Positions 23,173 to 34,885 of a stretch of 64,000 nt of DNA are shown piece by piece. The DNA is from Proales similis (lineage: Eukaryota > Rotifera > Eurotatoria > Ploima > Proalidae), in the NCBI GenBank assembly GCA_019059635.1, contig JAGVRJ010000004.1, forward strand, positions 1,364,001-1,428,000, read 5' to 3'. The notes under the pieces were generated by a model, which did not search any database, had not been told where the DNA came from, and was given only the letters and a program-made list of their open reading frames with translations. Made by a program: the position numbers and the translations under genes. Positions within the stretch are counted from its first letter, which is position 1; every line of letters begins with the position of its first letter.

Positions 23173-23322
23173 ACAAATAACTTTAATAGTTATACACGAA
23201 GTATGTATCCTCTACGGAATAGATTTCCGAAGCTACTGCGATGACGAGTGCATCGGCGGCAAGGACCTTTTTAGGTCCCTGTGCGCTGAAGCCGAGCGGT
23301 GGTTTTAATCAAAACAAAAATG
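23173..23322 (+). ncRNA. Structured RNA gene, copy 2
   Basis: It is the second copy of the block at 22738. The differences are one base that breaks a pair in the 9-bp stem and one base in the tail. Its own TATAAG lies at 23141-23146. Conservation that ends abruptly at both sides, plus a box at a similar distance in each copy, supports two separately transcribed genes rather than a chance duplication. Confidence 0.6.
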
Positions 23323-23628
23323 TAAAAATCTCTGCCCCGGGTTCTCTGGTGGATTGCTTCAGGCACCGGCCCTTAACCGTGTTCAAATTTAAGGAATAAT
23401 TAAGACGACGAATATAACTACTGCTTTTCAGGTTTTAGTCATCGCCCATACATTCAGCCTCTAGTCCTCTCACTTAGAAATTCGAATCAGCTTTTAATTC
23501 TCGCTTGGTGATTTAAAACGCGGTTTAAAAAAGAGCAAATAGTCTCAGCATTTTTGAATGAACTTGATTGAAATAAATTGCTGCAAGAAAAGTCTACCAA
23601 CAAGACTGAATGAAATAGAAGGTTTTGG

Positions 23629-24947
23629 TCACTGCCGCTCAGGGATGATGGCCCGCTGAATGCCGAATGTTTCCACAATCTCACGCCATTCGGCTTTGTT
23701 TATGCTCACCATTGACTGCGTGTTGTTTGTTTCGGAAAGATTACGTTGGCCAATCTCCAAAGATTTGGACTCATTATCCAACACAGGCTCTTGAATTTGT
23801 TCAGCTTAATCAAAGCCGAGCAGCATATCTCGCCCATTTCCTACTCACCCACAACAGGCAGACCGTCTTCGTCCAAATACATTCGGACATAGCCGTCCTA
23901 AAATGGTTTGGACTGGAAAATTTTGGCTGGAAAGAGCGGGCCAAGAGTTTGGGCCTTACCTTAATCAAGAACGAAAAGTAGAAAATGTTTTCGATCGTGC
24001 GACTGAACGAGGTCGGGTTAATGACAAACTCAAAGTAGCAGATGGGCGCCGATTTAGTTTTCTTGTAAATTCTCTTCAAAATGTTGAATATGCGTTCTAT
24101 TTCGTTGACGGTGCTGTTGGTCTCCAACTCATCCTCCTGGCCTTCGACGCCGACCTCTTTGATCTTGGTTCGAGCCTCCTCGCTCGTGTTGTCGTTTTCG
24201 CGCTTTTGCCGCGCTCTTCGCTGACTGACACGAATCTCTTTCTCCAGCGAGCCGATCAGAAACGTTGGCCGCGGTGTTATTCTAAAATAGGACATGGCCC
24301 TTTTGCCAAACGCGCGTAAAATCGGCTCGGTCAGTACGTAAGTCTGTTCTGTGTCCTTCTCCTTCTCTCCAGCCTCATTTTCCTCGTCAAAGTCTATTTC
24401 AGCTTTCGTCTGACCGTCCAGTGAAATCATGAATTTCTTCTTCAAAATAAAAAAAGGCCATTTGGTTGACAGGCAGAATGCGGCTTTTAAAAGAATGGAG
24501 CTCTTGCCAATTTCTGAATGAACTCATTGTTGTTGAACGAGCGGTACTCGCAATGCAAATTCCTGATTCTCTCGGTGCCCAGCCGAGCGAGTTCGAGCAG
24601 GAGCTGACCATCACTGACGCCTTCGCGCGGCTTCTTGACTTTTAATTAGATCTTAAGCGTCCATTGCGTCAGGAAGCAGTTCTTTGAGCTGCTTACCGGC
24701 CTTGAACGTTTGCTGAATGCTGTCGAGAGTATGCTCGATCGCGTTGCTGTTCGGATCGACGAAATCAAGTCGATTCTCTTCAAAATGTAAGCTCAAATTG
24801 GCCTCATTCTGGAAATGCGCAATAACCACGCTCACCGCTTATTTTGTTCCGGATGGAGCGATAGGTTCGACGGATTTCGCTCGCCTCTTCGCCCATGCTC
24901 CGGTCTAGATCGCTGGTCTCCATTTGTTCTTGAGAATCGTCAGTCAT
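23629..24947 (-). CDS. NSMCE4: Non-SMC element 4 (NSE4), SMC5/6 complex kleisin
   Basis: Six exons join in phase: 24947-24836, 24777-24697, 24638-24508, 24439-23960, 23897-23849 and 23804-23629, giving 342 residues. NSE4 bridges the SMC5 and SMC6 heads in DNA repair and chromosome maintenance. The N-terminal helix EIRRTYRSIRNKIS, the KKPREGVSDGQLLLELARLG segment and the C-terminal ICYFEFVINPTSFSRTIENI box, followed across an intron by DGYVRMYLDEDGLPVV, match the family. The intron 24507-24440 begins with GC instead of GT, since a GT model would hit a stop. The length is normal for the family. Confidence 0.9.
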
Positions 24948-25160
24948 TTCTATGTCCAGTCTTTTGCTCTGATGCAAACGAGAGCTTTTTTCTTCTGCTC
25001 GACAACTGCTCTTCTATCAGCGAATGCTGAATAAACACGACACGAAGCAAAAAAGCATTTTAGAAAAAAGAATTCTTTTATTTATTCTGCAAACAGATTT
25101 GCTCAAAATCAATTGGATCGAAAAAGATTTAGTTCTCGAACGTGTTGAGGTATCCGAGAT

Positions 25161-25529
25161 TTACCAAGGCGGCGACTGAGGATCGTCGCCTTCATCGCTG
25201 TTCGCGTCGCCTAAATACGAGTCCTCGCCCGTCTCGTCGAATTCCTGCTCTTCTTCGCCCGGCTCGTTCGTGTCGGTATTAACCACATCTGTTAAAATTG
25301 GAAGCATTTAAGATTAATCAGAATGGACTAGAGCAAACACAGAAACTGAGTTCCTGGTCGCTCAGAATGGCTCACTTTGATCTTTGAGTTTGAGCTTTTC
25401 CTCTTCGAGCTCTCTTTCCAGCGCGGCCAGCTCTTCCTCTTCATTTTGGGGCGAATCGGCCGTGAACCAGAGCGGGTCGCGAACCGGCGGCAGAAGAGAT
25501 GGCCATCTTGGACAAATTGACGAATTCAT
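25161..25529 (-). CDS. Small acidic two-exon protein, unrecognised
   Basis: Exons 25529-25376 and 25288-25161 join in phase 1 to 93 codons plus a stop. The N-terminal part contains RWPSLLPPVRDPLWF, then a glutamate-rich charged helix (about residues 30-50, coiled-coil-like), then a very acidic tail ending SPPW. I do not recognise the family. Good splice sites and a frame that stays open across the join support a real gene. It diverges from the WD40 gene at 25644 with only 114 bases between start codons, so the two may share a promoter. Confidence 0.6.
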
Positions 25530-25643
25530 TGCTTGACTGACCTTCCTCTCTTGCTCGCTCTTTTACTTGATTCCTCAAGCAGGCCGATTATTCTTAATTC
25601 GGATACGTCGCAAATCTAGCTTTCACATTCGTTCTGTAGGAGA

Positions 25644-27011
25644 ATGGAGAGCGATAAGCAGCCCAAGAAGCGCGCCGCTGATTTCTTCGGGCTCTATTCG
25701 TCGTCTGAGGACGATGAAGATGAGGACAGAGGCGATGGAGAAAGAGAGGAGACGGATGCTGAACGGGAGAGGAAAATCCGCCGCTGGGACTGGGACAAGG
25801 CAGAGAATCGAAATAGATTTTATTCAACTGAGACCACTGGCCAACAGCTCTCAAGGCCAAAATCAATGTTCGACCCAACATCAAGCCCAAAAGCAGCCGA
25901 GAATAAATCATCAAGACCACTCTTAAGCAAAGAGTCCAAATGTCTCAATGGTCACACCGATTCAGTGAACCGAATCGAATGGAATCGTTCAGACGACAAC
26001 CTTCTGCTGTCCTCTTCTATGGACGGGTATTAAACTATGATCTAAATCCAGTTGGTCGATGAAATCAAAACTTTTTCCCCTCAAGCAAGATAATAGTGTG
26101 GAACTTAAAGACAAAACTAAACAAGCAATTTGAAGAGATTCACCAGAAAAAGTCAATTAGAAATGCGATTTGGTCAAACGCTGGCGACCAAATAATCTCG
26201 ATCGGCTACGACCAATCGTGCGCTCAAACCGATGCTACGACAGGAGTTGTAGCAAATAGAATTGAAAATGGCCGAAATTGGCTATCGGCACTGAGCAATC
26301 ATCCTGGCCAGGACTCGGTCAAGTTGATCGGCAGCAAGAGCGAAATCCTTTTGTGGGATCTGCGCACAAATTCGATCGAGAAACGAATTCGCTCCCACAT
26401 GGGCCAAGTACAAGACTTGGTGTTTTTGAACGAGAGCGAATTTGCCTCTTGCGGAGACGTGGTGGGCAAGAACTCGGCCGACTACTCGATCATGGTCTGG
26501 GATCTGACTTCTACAGCCTGTATTTCTCAGCAAATATTCCATGTAAGTCAATTAGAGTCTGTCTGCCTCTCTCTCTCTCTCTCTCTTTCACACACACGCA
26601 GAGACTATTACGGCCAAATCTCGTTTGTAGGAAAAGTACATTTGCACTTGTTTACGCAAGCATCCGCTTAAACATGTGTTTTACGCTCAAACTCATGGCA
26701 ACTACATTGCCGAGTTCTCAGCTCGAACGCCATTCAAAATGAATCGCTATCGTCGCTTTGGCAGACACGTGTCCCAAGGCTTCGCGATCGGCTTCGATCT
26801 CAACCAGTCGGGCAACTTGATCTGCTCGGCGAGCGTCGACGGCAGCGTCTACGTTTACAACACTCAAAGTGGCCATTTGATCAAAAGCATCAATGCGTTC
26901 GGCCAGCCGAGCAGTGTGTGCATGCATGCGACATTCCAGCCCTGGTCCAAAGCCTTCTTGGCCGCCTCGAGTTCAACAGGCCTCATAAAACTTTTCGACT
27001 TTAAGAGTTGA
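25644..27011 (+). CDS. WDR25 / PRP17 (CDC40)-type WD40 protein
   Basis: Exons 25644-26026, 26086-26542 and 26631-27011 join in phases 2 and 0 to 406 residues. A charged, acidic N-terminus (FFGLYSSSEDDEDED) is followed by a WD40 propeller beginning at the GHTDSVNRIEWN repeat, with IIVWNL, ILLWDL, IMVWDL and a final LIKLFDF. CDC40/PRP17 is a step-II splicing factor and WDR25 its shorter paralogue. The moderate length and reduced N-terminus favour WDR25, but I cannot separate the two firmly. The third exon is preceded by a CT and CA-rich tract. The protein probably acts in the nucleus. Confidence 0.78.
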
Positions 27012-27262
27012 TGACTCCGAACTGACGAGATTTTGCCCCGGACGGCTGGCAGTGATCATCGCAGTCATTATTTCGCGTTTAGCTCATAAAGTTTATTCAA
27101 GCATTGCAAAGTGATTTTTTTTCTCTTCTTTACTGTGTGGTCGGTAGATTTGTTTTATTTGTATTTTTTTCAAGTCGGCCGTATGTTGATTGCGGTTGTG
27201 AAACTTTCATGAGCCTAAAGACTATTGAGAAGGACATAAAGAGGACGAGGCTCTGGCTATGT

Positions 27263-27775
27263 CTAGTGCTCTTCGCCGTGCTCTTCGGTCTCATAACCAT
27301 CGGGCAAAGCGTTGTAGTACGGGTTGTGGAAAAGAGTGTGGTTTCCATCTCCCCATGGGAATTTCTGCGATCCAAAGCCAAATTGAACGAATTTATGAAT
27401 GAGACAAGATAAAGAGCATGCCGCTGACCTTCTCACGCTTGCGCAGATGAGTATAGGGCTTGAATTCGGGTCGAGGCGGGTGATGGTCCTCAAGCAAGAA
27501 TACGTTCGCGTTGATGAGAAGAAGAGCCGGGATGCCGACAAAGAAGAAAATTTTCTTCCACAAGCTGACACCTTGGGACCACGTTAGAGGGCAAAGTAGA
27601 GACAATAACCCTGGGTTGGACACCTACCACCGTTGTGCTCAGCAGCAATGCTGTTCTTGAAGTTCTTGGGAACATCCTTGATCAAGTAGTTGAAGTTTCG
27701 CTTGCCAACGTTGCTAGTGCCCGCTTTTCGCAGAACCAACGAGCGGCTCAATACATTTTTGCCGAATAGAGACAT
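27263..27775 (-). CDS. COX6A: Cytochrome c oxidase subunit 6A
   Basis: Exons 27775-27628, 27571-27429 and 27364-27263 join in phases 1 and 0 to 130 residues. COX6A is a nuclear-encoded, single-pass subunit of complex IV in the mitochondrial inner membrane and regulates its activity and dimerisation. The arginine-rich N-terminus [17 protein letters not shown] looks like a mitochondrial presequence. The membrane helix follows [11 protein letters not shown]. The conserved matrix-to-intermembrane tail [11 protein letters not shown] and [15 protein letters not shown] are diagnostic. The C-terminal end is acidic (ETEEHGEEH). Confidence 0.95.
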
Positions 27776-29241
27776 GTCCAAATCTAAAAAAAAAAGCGAG
27801 AAGGCACGCCTATTCATCAATTGGTCGAATGAGGCGAATTCGCAACTGGCAGCGGCAGACCGGCCTTCTTGGAAAATAAAACTGCAAACTGATGGCATGG
27901 GTGTACGCACAACACTATGCAAGCTAGAAAGCGTCTATTTGCAGCGCAAGCCATTATAATTATCGTTCGTCTCTCTCTCTCTTGTGCGCTTGGTTGCAAA
28001 ACAAATTTCAATTTTGCTCGCACAAGCAACAGGCAAAACCGACGCTGGAAATATTGTCCTCTTTCGAGTAAATGAAGCGCTCGAAAACAATTTTATCCTG
28101 AGATCGTGGAGACGACTGATGGCTCTCGATCAGGAATTTGAGGCTAATCGAGCTCAATTATGGTTCCGCTTGAGTTGCGTTTTTCTCAACCATCATCTTT
28201 CTGGTTGATTCACATTTGCGCTTCGAAAACTCAAACACCGGCGAAATTATTTCGACTCGTTTGGACTCAAACGCCAAGATTGGATTTGAGTGCCAACAAG
28301 ATTAAGAAGCAGATAAGGCAAATGTGAGGTAAATTTTACTTCGGCCAAGACTCAAAATAAGACAAACTAAAGTGCGATTTGGATCAATCAAATCAATTGA
28401 AGTTTTGACTAGCAAATGAGTAGCGAGGATTAATCATCGACTCATCATAAATGGCCCATCCGCCCGGTCGAGTAAATCTCCTTTAAGTTTAGGTGCATGT
28501 CTCGTTTGAGCGCGCACACACACAAAAGCAACGCAAACACGCTGCCTGTTCCATTTGATGGCGCGCGTGTGTGTGTGTTGCTAGTTTGTGTCGAGCTCTG
28601 GGGCGGCTAATCCCTGCCAGTTTGGCTCTCTTATCTCCACGTCTACAAATTGGACGCTCCACAAGTAGTTTTTCTTTTACGACACTGGCTCTTTGAATAT
28701 CAAGTATCTAGTTCACATTATGAGCGGCAACCTTCGGAACGCTGAATGAGTCAGCTGAAGCCGATTGCATATTCGTCTCGCTCCCTCTCTTCACAATAGG
28801 AATGTTCGTGTGTGTGTCTGCGTGAGTGCGCGCATATAAATGTGACTGCTCTGACTGTAAATTAAACAGGATTGAAAAGCCTGAAAGGCGAATCGGCCGG
28901 CGCAAACGCGTGTTTGTTTGGCAACGGCCATTTTTTCATCCTAGATTTGAATAATTCAACTCAATTCTAATTCTCAATTTTATCTTATCTTTGCTCAACC
29001 AACCCTCTCTCTCTCTCTCTGAGATGTTTCAAGTGCGACGCGTACGCTAACTGTTTTCATTTGGCTCTCTTTTAAAATTGCGTGTGCATGTCTAGATCTA
29101 CAAAGTTTACATTATTTACACATAAACACATTTTCGTTTAAAAGTTAAAATTACCGCAAATCGAGCTTGCAAGCAGCACACGAGCCGAAGCAAACACTCG
29201 CGCACTTTGAATAGAACACGGACGGGCGAGAAGAGACAAAA
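27776..29241. other. Spacer and promoter region upstream of EHD
   Basis: About 1.4 kb without a supportable coding exon. It holds short CA/TG runs near 28511-28525 and 28566-28582 and CT runs near 27971-27985 and 29007-29022. The EHD 5' UTR probably lies at the right end. Confidence 0.5.
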
Positions 29242-30938
29242 ATGCTGAAATATTTGCGCAGACAGAAGGAAGACAACGAAGCGTACGAGTCGGTGATCGA
29301 AGGTCTGAAAAAAGTCTACAAGAACAAACTATTGCCGCTGGAGCAAACTTATCGATTTCACGAGTTTCACTCGCCGCCACTCGACGATGCCGACTTTGAA
29401 TCAAAGCCAATGGTGCTGTTGGTGGGTCAATATTCGACCGGCAAGACCACATTCATCCGCTACCTAATCGAATCAGATTTCCCGGGCATTCGAATCGGTC
29501 CGGAGCCGACCACTGACTCGTTCATTGCGGTGATGCATGGCGACCACGACAACGTCATACCGGGCAATGCGCTAGTGGTTGATCCGAAGAAAAATTTCAA
29601 GCCCTTGTCTCGTTTCGGCAACGCGTTCCTGAACAGATTCAACTGCAGTCAAATGAACAACGAGGTGCTCAAAAGTCTCACGTTCATAGACACGCCGGGC
29701 ATATTGTCGGGCGAGAAACAGCGTCTAGACCGCGGCTACGACTACACTGGCGTGCTAGAATGGTTTGCGGAGAGATGCGATCGAATACTTTTGTTGTTCG
29801 ACGCTCACAAGCTCGACATATCGGACGAGTTCAAGAGAAGCATCGAAGTCCTACGTCGCAACGACGAGAAGATTCGCATAGTCTTGAACAAGGCCGACAT
29901 GGTCGACAATCAGCAGCTGATGCGCGTCTACGGCGCGCTCATGTGGTCTCTGGGCAAAGTTCTCAACACGCCGGAGGTCGCTCGCGTCTACATTGGCTCG
30001 TTCTGGGACAAGCCGTTCAATTACGACACAATGAGACGCCTGTTCGAGCTCGAGTCCCAGGACTTGTTCAACGATCTGCAAAGTTTGCCCAAGAACTCGG
30101 CGCTACGCAAGCTAAACGATTTGATAAAGCGCGCTCGCTTGGCAAAGGTCAGTTGAACAATCTTGATGAAATGAGCTTGAAATTGATTTTAACAGTTGAC
30201 AAATTGACCTTGAAGGTGCACGCGTACATCATCAGTGAGTTAAAGGACGAAATGCCGAGCATGTTTGGCAAGGACTCTAAAAAGAAGGAATTGATCAAGA
30301 ATTTGGACAAGATTTATGACAAAGTGCATCGTGTGCACAACATATCGATGGGCGACTTTCCCAACATAGACAAGATGCGCGAAGTGCTCGAACAAGTCGA
30401 CTTTCGAACTTTTAAATCGCTTGACAAACGCCTAGTGGAGAAAGTGGAGACTATGATGTCGGTGGACATCACCCAGCTCATGCAAATGCTGCCCAAAGAA
30501 GACTATTACTCGAGCAGTGTGGACACCAGTGTGCACGGTGGAGCATTCGACGACTCGGGACCGTTCGGTATCGGTCAGGTCGAAGGGATAAATGCCGGCG
30601 TGGGCGAAACTGACTGGATAGTGGACAGAAATCGAGAGGAGTACGATCGAACGTTTCAAACATTGAATCCGAGTCAAGGCAAAGTGACTGGTGCAGCAGC
30701 CAAGTCAGAACTGATCAAGAGCAAACTGCCCAACTCGGTGCTGGCCAAAGTGTGGCGATTGGCTGACTACGATAAAGACGGCATGCTTGACTCGGACGAA
30801 TGGGCTCTGGCCAACTATCTAATCAAGCTCAAGTTGGACGGATTCGAGCTGCCCAACAAACTCCCCGATCACCTGGTGCCGCCCTCTAAGCAAAGTCTCT
30901 ATCCCAAGCTGAATGAAAGTACAAACGACACTGACTGA
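29242..30938 (+). CDS. EHD: EH-domain ATPase (EHD / Past1)
   Basis: Exons 29242-30147 and 30216-30938 join in phase 0 to 542 residues, the usual EHD length. EHD proteins are dynamin-like ATPases that tubulate membranes and drive endocytic recycling. The P-loop GQYSTGKTT (about residues 65-73), DTPG and NKADMV nucleotide motifs are intact. A helical domain follows, then a linker, and the C-terminal EH domain with an EF-hand loop DKDGMLDSDEW that binds Asn-Pro-Phe partners. AATAAA lies at 31207. It is convergent with the first PAN-WD40 gene. Confidence 0.95.
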
Positions 30939-31331
30939 GCGGCGCAGTTCGGCATCCTACATGAGCTTCTACGCCGACATGAAACGTGAGTGTTTATAGC
31001 TGAGAGAATTCACTCTCCTCTCTCCACTGCTCCTCTTTATCGCCTTTCATCGGCCCCCAAGTCGTTTTCTTTCTGTCAGTCCTCCGCTCTCTTTTTTCTC
31101 CTAGACGACATATTCGTTTCTAGCCGCGACAAGTTTTTTTTTTCCTTTTTTTGTTTTATTTTACTACTTTGCGCACTTTTAAAAAAAAAGCTCTAAATTC
31201 CCAAGTAATAAACAAAAAGCGAGAGTTTCTGCGCACGGCAACTTAATTAAAAATAAAAAAAAATTTGCTATAAAAAAATTTACTACGTTTCTGATTTATT
31301 TGGTATTGAGTTGGTCTTCCAATTGCTATTT
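30939..31331. other. Convergent 3' ends of EHD and PAN-WD40 A1
   Basis: This stretch holds AATAAA for EHD (31207-31212) and its reverse complement, TTTATT, at 31295-31300 for the gene on the other strand. A/T-rich runs occur. No gene is seen. Confidence 0.6.
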
Positions 31332-32610
31332 TTAGACCCAGATTTGGATCCTTCTGTTGAAGCCAACCAGCAACTGGTTGTTTGGCAAAAGGGCAAGATT
31401 TTTAGCCAAATCGGTCAAGGCGACTGTTTTGATATGGGCTCCAGTTTGAACGTTCCATACCACAATGGTTTGGTCATCGCTGGCGCTGCACACACTTCCG
31501 TCGGGCAAAACTTGCAAGTCATTTACTCTGGCCGAGTGAAAGCTGATGTTTCTCAAGTTGGTCCACAAGTCCAAGTCCCAGATTTTGACCAGTTTGTCGT
31601 ATGAACCGCTGATTAAGATGTTGCTTGAATAGGCCACGAGAGCCGAAACATCATCATTGTGAGATCCCAAATGCCCGATAACCGTTTGGGTTAATCCGTT
31701 TGATATGGCTATGCGGCTATTGCCACCCGAAGCAAGCTTACCATCTGGAAACATGGCAAGAGAAAACACACCGTTTGCACCTGGATCATAATTTTTAAAA
31801 AGGCTAAAATTGGACAAAACCCAAACGGATATGCGACCGTTCTTGAGACCAGCGAACAGAAACTCGCCTGAGCATAGAATATCGTGGATATCACCAGGGT
31901 GGCTAAGTGACTTAAACTGCTGAATTCCTCCAGTTTGTGTGACATTCCAAACGATAATATTGTTATCGTTTGAACCACTGGCCAGCTGGTTAGGTTTTAT
32001 CAGTTTTACAACGTTTACCCTCGATGTGTGTATTGATCCAGACGCAATCACAGAAAAGTCTGTGGCATTCAAGATTTCGACTCTCGAATCGATGCCGATC
32101 GCAACCAAATTTGACGAGATTACTTCGATATCCGAAATCGGTTCATTGAATTCGGTTGACTCTCGAAGGAATTGCCCTTGAAACTGGTAAGGTGTTGACG
32201 TGGACGTGGTCGGCAGATTAGGTGGTGGCGTAGTCGTCGGCGATAGCCTTTTCGATGCTTAAAATCGAGTTCGAACGGAATGTGATTGAAAGAGAGCTTC
32301 ACCTTTTCGTGAAGGCCACCTGAGACCAAGACGGATCAGCGGTCGCCCAGCAAGTGCTGTTGATCGAAGTGACCAAATGACACAGCGAAGGCGACCAGAT
32401 GACCGCATTGCAGCCGCTCTGCTTCCCACACTCGTGCAAACATTGCAGCTTGCCTCTGCCCAGAAAGGTCTCGATCAGGCCGGCAGCAGGCTGCTCAGTT
32501 TGATACTGAAGGCTGTTGAATGTCTCTTGGTCGAACAAGACGCCCGAAACCTGACTGGCGAGAATGCTCGGGACTAGTTTCAAAGTAGAAAAAAGGAAAA
32601 GCCAAATCAT
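31332..32610 (-). CDS. Secreted PAN-like/WD40 protein A1
   Basis: Exons 32610-32303 and 32247-31332 join in phase 2 to 407 residues. A signal peptide (MIWLFLFSTLKLVPSILAS) leads a module with four spaced cysteines, in the C-x3-C-x5-C-x8-C spacing of LQCLHECGKQSGCNAV, which resembles PAN/apple domains. A proline/threonine linker (about residues 105-125) precedes a WD40 propeller with NIIVWNV, VKIWDLDL and TIVVWNV blades. Several N-x-S/T sites support secretion. WD40 propellers are normally intracellular, so this is odd. The function is unknown. The 5' half is closest to copy A3 and the 3' half to copy A2, which suggests gene conversion. Confidence 0.75.
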
Positions 32611-33606
32611 CGCTTTGCTTTTGTTTTTAATGAACATGTTAAATTGAATCAACCAATCTTGCGACTCTTATACTTTTTTTTAGCCATTAATTATTAAAAC
32701 TGTCCAGCCTCGTTTGCTGACACATTTTAAATACAACGCATGTGCTAACTGGCGTTGTCTGGAAAAACAAATTTGAACTGTTCAGTTGAATAATCAATAG
32801 AAACGAAAAAAGAAAACTTTAACTCGAGTCCAAAAAGAAGTCGATTGAACCTCACTTTAAAAAGATTTGCGTTTTTTTCCTTTTTCTCAATCATGCGTCG
32901 ACGGAATTTCTCGGATGACACATTGATGTAGTTGGCCGAGTTGGTAAAGCCACTGTCAAGTAAACTTATAATCAAAAACAGCTGCAAATTCTCACAGTCC
33001 ATATTAATCAGCTCAAATATCGAGCGTTTTATTTACAGGCTTAGAAGAGTGGACTAGGTCAAGCCATTGATGAGTCATAGATGAACTGCAATTGGTCGTT
33101 CGCTATTGTCGAAACCTTACTCATCGAACGAAAGAGCCGGAAGTCTAAGCGGAAAGAAGAGGTTCGAGGAAGCCAAGAATATTCAACACTTGTCTCAATT
33201 ACTAATTTTCAGACACAAGGCCTTTTCATAACCAGTTTGTTCGTTTATTTTCTTGACGAAGATTACCTTTACCAAGTTAATAAAAATATTGCCGTCGACT
33301 CGGCCCAAAAGGTTTTTTCTTCAAGAACATGAGAATCGATTTATACGATAAAAATTTTTTTTTAACCAAAACTTAGTGAGAATGAAAACAAGACATTTCG
33401 CTTCAGTTTCTATTAAGAGCATTTGTTTTTCATGCTTTGTCTTTGTCACAAGCTTGTAACTTATTAACATCCCGTCCCTAACCTCTACTCTAAAATATAA
33501 AAAAAGAGGAAAATCGTGGTGCGAATTCACTATATTCAAAAAAAAAAAAACAATTTCTACAGATTAGGTTTCTGATTAATTTCTCGTCGTGTTGGACTTT
33601 TTATTT
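32611..33606. other. Spacer between PAN-WD40 copies A1 and A2
   Basis: About 1 kb. Short open frames on both strands (for example 32745-33002 on the minus strand) lack recognisable domains or splice support. The minus-strand promoter of A1 should lie just above 32640. Confidence 0.5.
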
Positions 33607-34885
33607 TTAGACCCAGACTTGGATTCTTTTTTGAAAGCCAACCAGCAGCTGGTTGTTTGGCAAAAGAGCGAGATTTTTAGCCAAATCGGTCAAGGCGACT
33701 GTTTTGATATGGGCTCCAGTTTGAACGTTCCATACCACAATGGTTTGGTCATCGCTGGCGCTGCACACACTTCCGTCAGGCAAAACTTGCAAGTCATTTA
33801 CTCTGGCCGAGTGAAAGCTGATGTTTCTCAAGTTGGTCCACAAGTCCAAGTCCCAGATTTTGACCAGTTTGTCGTATGAACCGCTGATTAAGATGTTGCT
33901 TGAATAGGCCACGAGAGCCGAAACATCATCATCGTGAGATCCTAAACGGCCGATTGCCGTTTGGGTGAATCCGTTTGTGAGCTCTATACGCTTTCGGCCC
34001 CCCGAGGCCAGCTTGCCGTCCGGAAACAATGCGACTCTAAACACATCATCTGCTCCCGAATCATAGTTGGTCAAGCCGCTAAAATCCGTCATTCGCCAAA
34101 CGAATATGCGACCGTTCTTGAGACCAGCGAATAGAAACTCGCTTGAGTATTGAATATCCTTTACCGCGGCTGTATGGCTGATTGACATAACTTGCTGAAT
34201 TCCTCCAGTTTCTGAAACGCTCCAAATCATAATTTTGCTGTCATCTGAGCCACTGGCCAGCTGGTTTGGTTTAATTAGTTTTACGACGTTGACCCTCAGA
34301 GTATGAACTATTTCGGTCGCAATCACCGAAAAGTCAAATGCATTTATGGTTTCGACTCTTGTGCCAATGCCGATCGCAACCAAATTTGATGAGATCACTT
34401 CGATATCCGTAATCGGTTCATTGAATTGGGTTGACTCTCGAAGGAATTGCCCTTGAAACTGGTAAGGTGTTGACGTGGACGTGGTCGGCAGATTAGGTGG
34501 TGGCGTAGTCGTCGGCGATAGCCTTTTCGATGCTTAAAATCGAGTTCGAGCGGAATGTGATTGAAAGAGAGCTTCACCTTTTCGTGAAGGCCACCTGAGA
34601 CCAAGACGGATCAGCGGTCGCCCAGCAAGTGCTGTTGATCGAAGTGACCAAATGACAGAGCGAAGGCGACCAGATGACCGCATTGCAGCCGCTCTGCTTT
34701 CCACACTCGTGCAAACATTGCAGCTTGCCTCCGCCCTGAAAGGTCTCGATCAGGCCGGCAGCAGGCTGCTCAGTTTGATACTGAAGGCTGTTGAATGTCT
34801 CTTGGTCGAACAAGACGCCCGAAACCTGACTGGCGAGAATGCTCGGAACTAGTTTCAAAGTAGAAAAAAGGAAAAGCCAAATCAT
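33607..34885 (-). CDS. Secreted PAN-like/WD40 protein A2
   Basis: Exons 34885-34578 and 34522-33607 have exactly the same lengths (308 and 916 bases) as those of A1, giving 407 residues. Signal peptide, cysteine module, proline/threonine linker and WD40 propeller follow in the same order. The exon 1 product differs from A1 at only one or two residues (FQGGGKLQC against FLGRGKLQC). The upstream 164 bases are identical to those of A3. The role is unknown. Extracellular recognition is one possibility but is only a guess from domain type. Confidence 0.75.

Noticed and set aside
29760-30147. ORF in another frame running into the second EHD exon
   Set aside because: The EHD frame is intact with a clean intron at 30148-30215. 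The other frame has arbitrary composition.
32745-33002. Minus-strand ORF with a hydrophobic start between A1 and A2
   Set aside because: It shows no cysteine module, no splice partner and no similarity to the neighbouring family.
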